Below, one piece after another: positions 1-6,932 of a stretch of 11,767 bases of DNA (positions are counted from its first letter, which is position 1; every line of letters begins with the position of its first letter). The position numbers were made by a program, and so were the translations under genes. The stretch is taken from the NCBI GenBank assembly GCA_027306955.1, contig DAHUXX010000136.1, positions 1 to 11,767 of the forward strand, in the 5' to 3' direction. The DNA is from Acetobacteraceae bacterium (GTDB lineage: Bacteria > Pseudomonadota > Alphaproteobacteria > Acetobacterales > Acetobacteraceae). The notes under the pieces were generated by a model. That model did no database searches. It was given only the letters and a program-made list of their open reading frames with translations, and was not told where the DNA came from.

Positions 1-454
1 GCGTGTCGCGCAGCGGCGCGTTGTCGTAGAAGGAGGTGGCGCTCTTGGCGCCGCGCGGCGAGAACCAGGGGCTGGGCACGTGCGGAGTGAAGAAGCCGGG
101 CTGGCCGAGCGTCATGGTGCTGAGCGAGGAGAAGGTGTTGCGCAGGCGCCGCGGGTCGTCGCCGTCCGGCGTCCACATCCAGACGCGCCGGGCGGTGATG
201 GTGTCCCAGAACTCGCGCAGGCGTTCGAGGCGGCGCTCGGGCGGGTTGCCGGCGATGATGGCGGAGTTGATGCTGCCGATGGAGACCCCGGTGACCCAGT
301 CCGGCTCCAGCCCCGCCTCGTGCAGCGCCTGGTAGACGCCGGCTTGGTAGGCGCCGAGCGCCCCGCCGCCCTGCAGCACGAGCGCGACACGGTCGCAGTT
401 CGCGGGCTTCCAGGGGCCGTGCGGCGGGCGGTTCGGGGTCAGGGAGGCGTCCAT
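1..454 (-). CDS. Patatin-like phospholipase, N-terminal part (runs off the window)
   Basis: Reading leftward from the ATG at 454 gives 151 uninterrupted codons to the window edge. Residues 28-44 (QGGGALGAYQAGVYQAL) form the glycine-rich oxyanion-hole loop of patatins, and residues 56-60 (GVSIG) form the GxSxG nucleophile elbow with Ser58, followed by SINSAIIAGN. The catalytic Asp (DG[A/G]) lies beyond the window. In this family the Ser-Asp dyad hydrolyses acyl esters, usually of phospholipids. No signal peptide is visible, so a cytoplasmic or peripheral membrane enzyme is likely. The segment between Trp residues near 81-95 and the FFTPH motif resembles bacterial patatins with a C-terminal DUF3734, but that domain cannot be checked here. 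The start is supported by GAGGGG at 464-469 with a 9-nt spacer. The gene is divergent from the epimerase. The family is certain; the substrate is unknown. Confidence 0.9.
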   Translation of the reverse strand, partial: MDASLTPNRPPHGPWKPANCDRVALVLQGGGALGAYQAGVYQALHEAGLEPDWVTGVSIGSINSAIIAGNPPERRLERLREFWDTITARRVWMWTPDGDDPRRLRNTFSSLSTMTLGQPGFFTPHVPSPWFSPRGAKSATSFYDNAPLRDT

Positions 455-606
455 GGCTGAAATCCCCTCGGTTGCGGGTGCTTCTGTTATCGGGCCTTAA
501 TTTGCCGAAACAACCCTTGGTTTGTGACGGATTGGTCAGGCGGCGGACGGTGAGCGGTTCCGGCGGCGCCTTGCGGCTCGGCGTGGCGGCGGGATAGAGG
601 CCCGTT
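455..606. promoter_or_regulatory. Divergent intergenic region, patatin gene / epimerase
   Basis: This 152-bp gap lies between two genes read outward, so it should carry promoters for both. Positions 481-540 are the most AT-rich stretch nearby. A weak rightward sigma70-like match is TTGCGG (472-477), an 18-nt spacer and CTTAAT (496-501). Both hexamers are poor, so this is only a candidate. The ribosome-binding site that decides the epimerase start is AGAGG at 596-600, 6 nt before its GTG. No clear operator dyad was found. Confidence 0.3.
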
Positions 607-1623
607 GTGACCATTCTCGTGACCGGGGCCGCGGGCTTCATCGGGTTTCACGTGGCGCGCGCGCTGCTGGAGCGCGGCGAGGACGTGCTCGGGATCGACA
701 ACATCAACGCCTATTACGATCCGGCGCTGAAGCTGGCGCGGCTCGGGCGGCTGCAACATGAGCGGTTCCGGTTCCGGCGCGCGGATATTGCCGAGCGCGA
801 GGCGGTGGCGGCGCTGGCGGAGCCGTCGCTGGACGGGATCGTGCCCCTCGCGGCGCAGGCGGGGGTGCGGCACTCCATGACGGCGCCGTTCGACTACGCG
901 GCGTCGAACCTGGTGGGGCATCTCGCGATCCTGGAGCTGGCGCGCGCGCTGCCGGGTTTGCGGCACCTGGTCTATGCCTCCTCGTCGTCGGTCTATGGCG
1001 GCAACGCGCCGCCCTTCGCGGAGACGGACCGGGTGGACACGCCGCTCTCGCTCTATGCCGCGACCAAGCGGGCGGACGAGATGATGAGCTACGCCTATGC
1101 GCATCTCTACGGCATTGCGCAGACCGGGCTGCGGTTCTTCACGGTGTACGGACCGTGGGGGCGGCCGGATATGGCCTATTTCAGCTTCGCCGAGGCGATC
1201 CTGGCGGGGCGGCCGATCACCGTCTACGACGGCGGGCGGCTGCGGCGGGATTTTACGTACATCGACGATATCGGGGCGGGGGTGCTGGGGTGCCTGGATC
1301 GCCCGCCGGTTGGAGCGCCGCCGATACGGTTGATGAACATCGGCAACAACCGCAGCGAGAGCGTGGCCGATCTCGTTACGTTTCTGGAACATGGTCTGGG
1401 AAGGCGCGCGGTGGTCGTCGATGCGCCGCGGCCGGCGGCGGATGTCGTGGAGACGCGGGCGGACGTGGCGGCGATCGCCGCGCTGACCGGTTTCGCGCCC
1501 TCGACGCCGCTCGGCGAGGGAATGGCGCGGTTCGTCGCCTGGTTCCGCGAATGGAAGGACGGCCGGTTCAGCGATGCTCCCGCGGGTCCAGCCATGTCGC
1601 CAGGCCGTCGCCCAGCAGGTTGA
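607..1623 (+). CDS. NAD-dependent epimerase, UDP-glucuronate 4-epimerase type
   Basis: This 338-residue extended short-chain dehydrogenase/reductase probably interconverts UDP-glucuronate and UDP-galacturonate for cell-surface polysaccharide. The Rossmann loop GAAGFIG is at residues 7-13 and the NAD-ribose acidic residue is in GIDN (Asp31). YASSSSVYG (123-131) supplies the catalytic Ser region, and the Tyr150-x-x-x-Lys154 pair lies in LYAATKRADE. The stretch VYGPWGRPDMAYFSF, then RRDFTYIDDI, is typical of UDP-glucuronate 4-epimerases and less so of GalE. The start is GTG with AGAGG 6 nt upstream. Two oddities: the usual HLAAQAGVR reads PLAAQAGVR (Pro80 for His), and residues 321-338 are translated from DNA antisense to the end of the convergent permease gene. 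The canonical fold ends near FVAWFREW, so the last 18 residues look like a read-through tail. The substrate assignment could be another UDP-sugar. Confidence 0.88.
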   Translation: MTILVTGAAGFIGFHVARALLERGEDVLGIDNINAYYDPALKLARLGRLQHERFRFRRADIAEREAVAALAEPSLDGIVPLAAQAGVRHSMTAPFDYAASNLVGHLAILELARALPGLRHLVYASSSSVYGGNAPPFAETDRVDTPLSLYAATKRADEMMSYAYAHLYGIAQTGLRFFTVYGPWGRPDMAYFSFAEAILAGRPITVYDGGRLRRDFTYIDDIGAGVLGCLDRPPVGAPPIRLMNIGNNRSESVADLVTFLEHGLGRRAVVVDAPRPAADVVETRADVAAIAALTGFAPSTPLGEGMARFVAWFREWKDGRFSDAPAGPAMSPGRRPAG

Positions 1624-2395
1624 AGCCGAGGACGGTGGCGAAGACGAAGGCGCCGGGGGCGAGCGAGTACCACCACCAGTTCGGCATGTAGTTGCGCGCG
1701 ACGGCCATCATCGCACCCCATTCCGGCGCCGGCGGGCGGGCGCCGAGGCCGATGAAGCCGAGGCTGGCGGCGGCGAGGATGGCAAAGCCCATGTCCATGC
1801 TGGCCTTGACGATCAGCGGACCCACGCAGTTGGGGGCGACGTGGCGCAGCAGCACGCGGAACGTGGAGGCGCCGGAAGCGCGCGCGGCCTCGACGAAGAC
1901 CGCCTCGCGCAGCGCCAGCGCCTTCGATTCCAGCAGGCGCACATAGCCCGGCCACCAGACGGCGGCGAGCGCCCAGACGCCATGGGCGAGGCCGGGGCCG
2001 AGGGCGGCGACGATGGCGAGTGCCAGAACGAGGCCGGGAACGCAGAGGAAGACGTCGGTCGCGCGCATGATGGCGGTCTGCGCGCGCCCGCCGAGGAAGC
2101 CGGCGAGGATGCCGAGGGGTGCGCCGAGGGCGACCGCGATGCCGGTGATGGAGAGCCCCACCCAGAGGCTGGTGCGCGCGCCGATGACGACGCGCGAGAA
2201 GATGTCGTCGCCCATCTCGTCGGTGCCGAACCAGTGCGCGGCGGAGGGCGGCTTGAGCTTGATGACGAAATGAATGGCGCCGGTGGCGTCGGCGGGATAG
2301 GGGGCGATCCAGGGGCCGAGGAGGCAGAGCAGCAGGAACAGGCCGACCAGCATGGCGCCGAGCAGGGCGGACGGATCACGCAGCATCGCCTTCAT
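1568..2395 (-). CDS. ABC importer permease, DppC/OppC-like
   Basis: This 275-residue inner-membrane permease belongs to the peptide/opine/nickel importer class and is the second of two channel subunits. It has an N-terminal membrane segment (about residues 10-31), then the subfamily motif HWFGTDEMGDDIFSR (54-68) and IGARTSLWVG. The cytoplasmic ATPase-contacting EAA loop is FVEAARASGAS (168-178). The C-terminal signature SLGFIGLGARPPAPEWG is at 211-227, and the protein ends LLGDGLATWLDPR. Length and order match DppC. The ATG lies 10 bp after the stop of the DppB-like gene, so the two are co-transcribed and probably translationally coupled; no good Shine-Dalgarno sequence is visible. Its stop overlaps the 3' end of the convergent epimerase gene by 56 bp. 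The substrate cannot be told from the sequence; dipeptides, opines, glutathione and metal chelates are all handled by this family. Confidence 0.93.
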   Translation of the reverse strand: MKAMLRDPSALLGAMLVGLFLLLCLLGPWIAPYPADATGAIHFVIKLKPPSAAHWFGTDEMGDDIFSRVVIGARTSLWVGLSITGIAVALGAPLGILAGFLGGRAQTAIMRATDVFLCVPGLVLALAIVAALGPGLAHGVWALAAVWWPGYVRLLESKALALREAVFVEAARASGASTFRVLLRHVAPNCVGPLIVKASMDMGFAILAAASLGFIGLGARPPAPEWGAMMAVARNYMPNWWWYSLAPGAFVFATVLGFNLLGDGLATWLDPREHR

Positions 2396-2405
2396 GGCGG
2401 CACCG

Positions 2406-3413
2406 TCACGAGACGCGGATGCGCGGGTCGGCGACGGCGTAGAGCAGGTCGACGACGAGGGTGGCGAGCATGAACAGCACGCCGATCGCGAGCGTCGCCC
2501 CCATCACCGGCGCGAAGTCCGCGCTGGTCGCGGAGGTGACGGCGTAGAGGCCGAGGCCGGGCCAGTCGAACACCGTCTCCACCAGCACCGTGGTGCCGAG
2601 CATGAAGCCGAAGCGCAGGCCGATCATGGAGAGGATCGGCACCATCGCGTTGCGCAGCGCGAGCCGGGTCACCACGCGCGTGGGCGCGATACCCTGGGCG
2701 CGGGCGGTGCGGACGTAGTGCGCCTGCAGGACCTCGATCATCTCCTGGCGGGTGATGCGCAGGATCGAGGCAAGGCAGGGCAGCGAGAGGACGAAAGCGG
2801 GCAGCAGCGCGTGCACCAGCGCGGTGCTGGCAACCGCGGGCTGCTCGCGTAGCAGGGCGTCGAGGATCACCATGCCGGTGATGGGCCTGGGCGGCGCGAT
2901 GGCGACCGGGAGCTGGCCGCCGATGGGCAGCAGCCGCCAGTAGACCGAGAACAGGAGCTGCAGGATCAGCGCGATCCAGAAGGCGGGCACAGCGATGCCG
3001 CCGACGGCGAAGATGCGCGCGAAATGGTCGACCAGACCCTCGCGGCGGACCGCGGCGAGGATGCCGAGCGTGACGCCCATGACGATGGCGAAGCCCATCG
3101 CCAGCAGCACAAGCTCCAGCGTCGCCGGCAGGTAGACCGCGAGATCCGCGGTGACGGCGTGGCCGGTGGCGATGGAATGGCCGAGCTGCAGGCGCGCCAG
3201 GTCGCCGACATAGCGCAGGAACTGCAACGGCAGCGGGCGGTCGAGCCCGTACTGGTGGCGGATGGTCGCGATCATGCTGGCCGTCGCGTCCGGCCCCGCG
3301 GCGAGTGCCGCGGGGTCGGCGGGAGCGACGTGGGAGATGACGAAGGTGATCGCCACCAGGCCCGCCAGCGACAGCAACAGGAAGGCCAGGCGGCGCAGCA
3401 GGAAGCGGATCAC
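2406..3413 (-). CDS. ABC importer permease, DppB/OppB-like
   Basis: This is the first channel subunit of the peptide-type importer, 335 residues from a GTG at 3413. The N-terminus MIRFLLRRLAFLL followed by a hydrophobic stretch and VISHVAPADPA is standard for DppB. QYGLDRPLPLQFLRYVGDL lies at about 54-72, the EAA-type loop HYVRTARAQGI at 232-242, and ETVFDWPGLGLYAV at 279-292. The protein ends with the family's ADPRIR. An in-frame ATG at 3518 would add 35 hydrophilic residues and overlap the binding-protein gene by 80 bp, so I reject it. The GTG sits 25 bp after the binding-protein stop. Its Shine-Dalgarno sequence is weak, which suggests dependence on upstream translation. The operon order is binding protein, this gene, then the DppC-like gene. 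Confidence 0.92.
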   Translation of the reverse strand: MIRFLLRRLAFLLLSLAGLVAITFVISHVAPADPAALAAGPDATASMIATIRHQYGLDRPLPLQFLRYVGDLARLQLGHSIATGHAVTADLAVYLPATLELVLLAMGFAIVMGVTLGILAAVRREGLVDHFARIFAVGGIAVPAFWIALILQLLFSVYWRLLPIGGQLPVAIAPPRPITGMVILDALLREQPAVASTALVHALLPAFVLSLPCLASILRITRQEMIEVLQAHYVRTARAQGIAPTRVVTRLALRNAMVPILSMIGLRFGFMLGTTVLVETVFDWPGLGLYAVTSATSADFAPVMGATLAIGVLFMLATLVVDLLYAVADPRIRVS

Positions 3414-3438
3414 ATCCCGGGTGTCGCTTGGGAGGCCG

Positions 3439-5028
3439 TCATGCCTTGATCCACATCGGGTAGAGATCGACCTCTCCGGTGAGGCGTATGGGGCAGAAGA
3501 CGAAGCCCTCGACGTCATCCTTCATTGCCCAGCGGCGGTTTTCCAGCATGCCGAAGATGGCGGGCTGCAGCGAGACGATGCGCTTCTGGATCTCCGCGTA
3601 CATCGCCGCGCGCTTGGTCTGGTCGAGCTCGATGCGCGCCTCGGCGATCATCTTGTCCAGCGTCGGGTCGTGGAGGTGGTGCATGCCCCAGTAGCTGCCA
3701 GCGGCCGAGGAGGCGTATTGCGAGGCGACGACGTCGGGGTCCGTGCTGACCGGGGTGACGTAGACCGCGATCATGGCCGGGCCGCCCTTCGGCTGGGTGC
3801 CGCGGGCCATGACCGTGGGCCAGGGCACCCCCTGGACGTTGACCTTGATGCCGAGTGGCTCGAGCGCGGCGAGAATGGTGAGCCCGACCTGGCGCTCCAC
3901 CTCCAGCCCCGCGACGTAGAGGTAGTCGAGCGTGAGGCCGCCCTTCGCGTATTGCGTCTTGGCGAGGAATGCCTTGGCCTTGGCGAGGTCCTTGCGCGGT
4001 ATGCCGGGGACCGCGATGTGGTCCTGCATGGCCGGCGGGAAGGGGCTGTCCATCAGCCTGGCGTGGCCGTTCTCGATCGCGATGAGCGCGTTGTAGTCCA
4101 TCGCCCAGGCGATGGCGCGGCGCAGGTTGACGTCCGCGGTCGGGCCCCAGGCGCAGTTGAACATGACGGTGAACGGCGCCATGCCAGGTTCGTCGGGGAC
4201 GCGGATGCCCTTGACCTTGGCGAGCGAGTCGTAGTCGTCAGGCGACATGTCGGTGATGATGTCGACGGAGCCGTGCAGCAGCGCCTCGCGCCGCGGGGCG
4301 GGTTCGCGGATCACCTGGAAGATGATGCCGGAGGGTCGGTTGGCGTCGCCATCTTCCCAGCCGCGCCAGTAATCGGGGACGGCGTCGAGCACCATCGCCG
4401 CCTGCGGGTCCCAGCGGTTGATCTTGAACGGGCCGGAGCCGGCCTCGTGCGCGATGAGGAAGCCCTGGCCGTCGTCGTTGTTCTTCGCTTCGGCCATGAC
4501 CTGTTTCGGGTTCACGATGAACCACCAGGGCACGAAGGAGATGAAGCCGGGGAACGGCTCCTTCAGCGTCATGGCGACGGTGTGCGGGTCCACGACCTTG
4601 ATGCCCGCGGGGTCGAGATGCGCCTTGAGCATCCAGGCGATGCCCTTGTTGAGCTTGAGGCCGCGCACGTAGGAGAAGCGCACCGCCTCCGCGTCGAGCG
4701 GGTCGCCGTTGTGGAATTTGGCGTTCTCGACGAGATGGAACGTGTAGGTAAGGCCGTCCTTGCTGACATCCCAGGACTTGGCGAGCCATGGGATGATCTT
4801 GGGCGGGTTGTCGATGTATTTGAGCAGCGCGTCGTAGATGGACTGCTGCATGAGGCGCGTCGAGTAGTCGTACTTGACGTGCGGGTCGAGCACCGGGACG
4901 GGCTGGCCGCCGGAGAAGACGAGAGTGCGGCGCTTGCCCTCGGTGACGAAGGCCTCCGCCCCGCCTGGCGCGGCGATCGCCCCCGCTGTGGCCGCCGCCG
5001 TTCCCGTCAACATGGTTCTGCGCCGCAT
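3439..5028 (-). CDS. Peptide/opine/nickel-type ABC substrate-binding protein (SBP family 5), Tat-type signal
   Basis: This 529-residue periplasmic binding protein captures the ligand for the two permeases downstream. It opens MRRRTMLTGT, a twin-arginine-like motif (residues 2-9), with an Ala-rich hydrophobic segment and a likely cleavage after AEA at about residue 26. Family-5 landmarks include LDPHVKYDYSTRLMQQSIYDALL, WDVSKDGLTYTFHLVENAKFHNGDPLDAEAV (positions only approximate), and AWGPTADVNLRRAIAWAMDYNAL in the second lobe. The ATG at 5028 is preceded by GGAGG (5035-5039) with a 6-nt spacer. An in-frame ATG at 5061 would put 11 residues ahead of the signal and lies at the edge of a perfect dyad, so I reject it. 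Length is normal for DppA/OppA homologues. It is the first gene of its operon. Ligand unknown. The Tat-type signal implies export in folded form, which needs experimental proof. Confidence 0.93.
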   Translation of the reverse strand: MRRRTMLTGTAAATAGAIAAPGGAEAFVTEGKRRTLVFSGGQPVPVLDPHVKYDYSTRLMQQSIYDALLKYIDNPPKIIPWLAKSWDVSKDGLTYTFHLVENAKFHNGDPLDAEAVRFSYVRGLKLNKGIAWMLKAHLDPAGIKVVDPHTVAMTLKEPFPGFISFVPWWFIVNPKQVMAEAKNNDDGQGFLIAHEAGSGPFKINRWDPQAAMVLDAVPDYWRGWEDGDANRPSGIIFQVIREPAPRREALLHGSVDIITDMSPDDYDSLAKVKGIRVPDEPGMAPFTVMFNCAWGPTADVNLRRAIAWAMDYNALIAIENGHARLMDSPFPPAMQDHIAVPGIPRKDLAKAKAFLAKTQYAKGGLTLDYLYVAGLEVERQVGLTILAALEPLGIKVNVQGVPWPTVMARGTQPKGGPAMIAVYVTPVSTDPDVVASQYASSAAGSYWGMHHLHDPTLDKMIAEARIELDQTKRAAMYAEIQKRIVSLQPAIFGMLENRRWAMKDDVEGFVFCPIRLTGEVDLYPMWIKA

Positions 5029-5031
5029 GGT

Positions 5032-5039
5032 CCCCCTCC
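5032..5039 (-). promoter_or_regulatory. Strong ribosome-binding site deciding the SBP family 5 start
   Basis: On the minus strand this reads GGAGGGGG, with the GGAGG core 6 nt before the ATG at 5028. It is the best Shine-Dalgarno match in this operon and settles the start in favour of 5028 over the in-frame ATG at 5061. Confidence 0.75.
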
Positions 5040-5061
5040 GTGGCTTTGCGGTCGCGAGCAT

Positions 5062-5081
5062 GCAACGGGCGGGCCCGTTGC
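5062..5081. repeat. Perfect 20-bp dyad upstream of the peptide-type importer operon (candidate operator)
   Basis: The sequence GCAACGGGC-GG-GCCCGTTGC has two perfect 9-base arms around a 2-base centre. It lies 34 bp upstream of the binding-protein ATG on the minus strand, where a promoter or 5' leader would be. The symmetry fits a dimeric repressor or activator site. It could instead form an RNA hairpin, though the 2-base centre leaves too small a loop unless inner pairs open. No T-run follows on either strand, so it is not an intrinsic terminator. No regulator gene is present in the window. Confidence 0.5.
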
Positions 5082-5246
5082 GGAAGGGCGGGACGCGCCA
5101 GCATCTGGACCGATAAAGGGCTTGGCCCGGCGCGCTGTGCTGTGGTTCGCGCGTGCTGGTTGGGATACGGCGAGATGAGCGACGTATTCTGGCTGGGCGA
5201 GCGGCTGCTTTTGGCGTCCGATGCAGCTGCTGGCCACGGCCACGGC

Positions 5247-5372
5247 CGCGACGCCATCGAGCAAATGGTCAACCGGCTCAAGGACTATCGCTGGATCGCC
5301 ACCGGATACGCCCGCCTCGCCCGGAACTTCCTTGCCGCCGTCAGCCTCGCCGCCACCGCCAGCTCCTGGCTG
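5247..5372 (+). pseudogene. Remnant of an IS5-type transposase, C-terminal fragment
   Basis: The frame beginning RDAIEQMVNRLKDYRW and continuing IATGYARLARNFLAA then VSLAATASSWL reproduces the C-terminal end of IS5-group DDE transposases. There the catalytic Glu of a [R/N]xxIExxFxxLKxxRRIATRY block is followed by LAxNFLAxxxLAA and a terminal WL. Glu5259-5261 occupies the catalytic Glu position. Nothing of the DDE core (two Asp residues) is present, and the frame runs on without a stop into the antisense of livF, so the piece is not a functional gene. An in-frame ATG at 5175 begins MSDVFWLGERLL, which is reminiscent of the N-terminus of some IS5 transposases (MSDxFWL). If genuine, the element lost its middle by deletion. 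I recognised no terminal inverted repeats or target duplication. Assignment is from pattern memory of the family. Confidence 0.6.
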
Positions 5373-5384
5373 GGGGTCAGCGCC

Positions 5385-6109
5385 CTACTGTTGCGGGGCT
5401 TCTTCCCACTCCTCCGCCGTGGCGCCGGCGAGGGACTGGATGCGCTCCTCGTCGGCGGCGAGTTCCGCCGCGGGGCCGTCGTAGACGATGGCACCGTCGT
5501 CGAGCACGTAGGCGTGGTCCGCGACCTCGAGCGACATGCGCACGTTCTGCTCGACGAGGAGGACGGAGATGCCCTCGTCGCGCATCGTGGAGACGATGCG
5601 GAAGACCTCGCGCACGATCAGCGGGGCGAGGCCCTGCGAGGGTTCGTCGAGGATCAGCACGCGCGGGTTGAGCAGGAGCGCGCGGGCGATGGAGAGCATT
5701 TCCTGCTCGCCGCCGGAAAGCTGGCGGCCGCGGTTCATCTTGCGTTCCTCGAGGCGGGGGAACAGCTCGAAGACGCGCTGGATGGTCCAGGGGCCGGGAC
5801 GCTCCAGCGGCACCTTGAGGTTTTCTTCGACCGAGAGGTTGGGGAAGATGCGCCGCCCCTCGGGCACGTAGCCGACGCCGTGGGCGGCGATGCGGAAGGT
5901 GGGCCAGCGCGTGGTTTCCTGGCCGAAGACGCGGACATGGCCCTCGCGCGGTGGCGTCAGGGTCATCACGCTGCGCATGGTGGTGGTCTTGCCCGCGCCG
6001 TTGCGGCCGAGCAGCGTCGTGAGCTTGCCCTCCGCGACCGAGAGCGAGACGCCGTGCAGGATGTGGCTCTTGCCGTAGTAGGTGTGGATGCCCTCGATCT
6101 CGATCGCGC

Positions 6110-6113
<4 letters not shown>
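5385..6113 (-). CDS. livF: HAAT-family ABC importer ATPase LivF
   Basis: This 242-residue cytoplasmic ATPase powers the Liv-type importer as a heterodimer with LivG. Walker A is GRNGAGKT at residues 36-43. The LivF-type segment GVGYVPEGRRIFPNLSVEEN lies at 79-98, the ABC signature LSGGE at 132-136, and Walker B VLILDEPSQGLAP at 152-164. The position of the usual H-loop reads VEQN (187-190), as in other LivF proteins, while LivG keeps the His. The short C-terminus ends EEWEEAPQQ. The start overlaps the livG stop in an ATGA (6110-6113), indicating translational coupling. It is the last gene of the operon, with its stop 12 bp from the transposase remnant. Confidence 0.95.
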
Positions 6114-6864
<751 letters not shown>

Positions 6865-6868
<4 letters not shown>

Positions 6869-6932
6869 GGCTCGCACGCGTGCCTTGGTGTGTTGCTCAT
6901 GGTTCGTGTCCATCGGTCCGACGATCTCTCAT
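6865..6932 (-). promoter_or_regulatory. Relay of ATGA junctions with two 11-codon mini-ORFs between livM and livG
   Basis: Read leftward, the livM stop lies in ATGA, and that ATG (6932) opens MRDRRTDGHEP then TGA. That stop lies in a second ATGA whose ATG (6900) opens MSNTPRHACEP then TGA, and this stop lies in a third ATGA whose ATG (6868) is the proposed livG start, MSDTPMLEVR. The three ATGs are exactly 32 nt apart. The second unit and the livG head agree at 12 of their first 14 bases (ATGAGC[A/G]ACAC[A/C]CC), which suggests a degenerate duplication. If ribosomes reinitiate at each junction, this would pass translation from livM to livG and could lower LivG output. The ORFs and spacing are read directly; the function is inference. 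Confidence 0.45.

Larger units (their letters stand above)
5029..5384. other. Intergenic stretch between the two ABC importer operons
   Basis: This 356-bp gap separates the end of livF from the start of the peptide-type binding-protein gene, both read leftward. It holds the ribosome-binding site, the perfect dyad (5062-5081), presumably the promoter of the peptide-type operon, and the transposase remnant. A small hairpin CCAGC-TCCTG-GCTGG (5359-5373) lies just past the livF stop but has no T-run. I see no intrinsic terminator for the Liv-type operon, so read-through into the second importer operon is possible. No convincing sigma70 promoter was identified by eye. Confidence 0.6.

Noticed and set aside
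112..390. Short minus-strand frame of 92 codons within the patatin region
   Set aside because: It is out of frame with the patatin gene, which shows the GGGALGAYQ and GVSIG motifs; the short frame has none.
503..525. AACAACC-CTT-GGTTTGT as an operator dyad in the patatin/epimerase gap
   Set aside because: The arms pair only if a base is bulged; four continuous pairs are not convincing.
3414..3518. ATG start at 3518 for the DppB-like permease
   Set aside because: It would overlap the binding-protein gene by 80 bp and add a hydrophilic, Ser/Arg-rich leader; the GTG at 3413 gives the standard DppB N-terminus.
3262..5178. Long rightward open frame (638 codons) opposite the peptide-type binding protein and permease
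   Set aside because: It is an antisense shadow caused by high third-position GC; its residue make-up (rich in Arg, Gly, Val, Asp, His) matches no family, while the leftward frames are clear ABC importer genes.
5359..5373. CCAGC-TCCTG-GCTGG hairpin after livF as a terminator
   Set aside because: Only a 5-bp stem with no following T-run on either strand.
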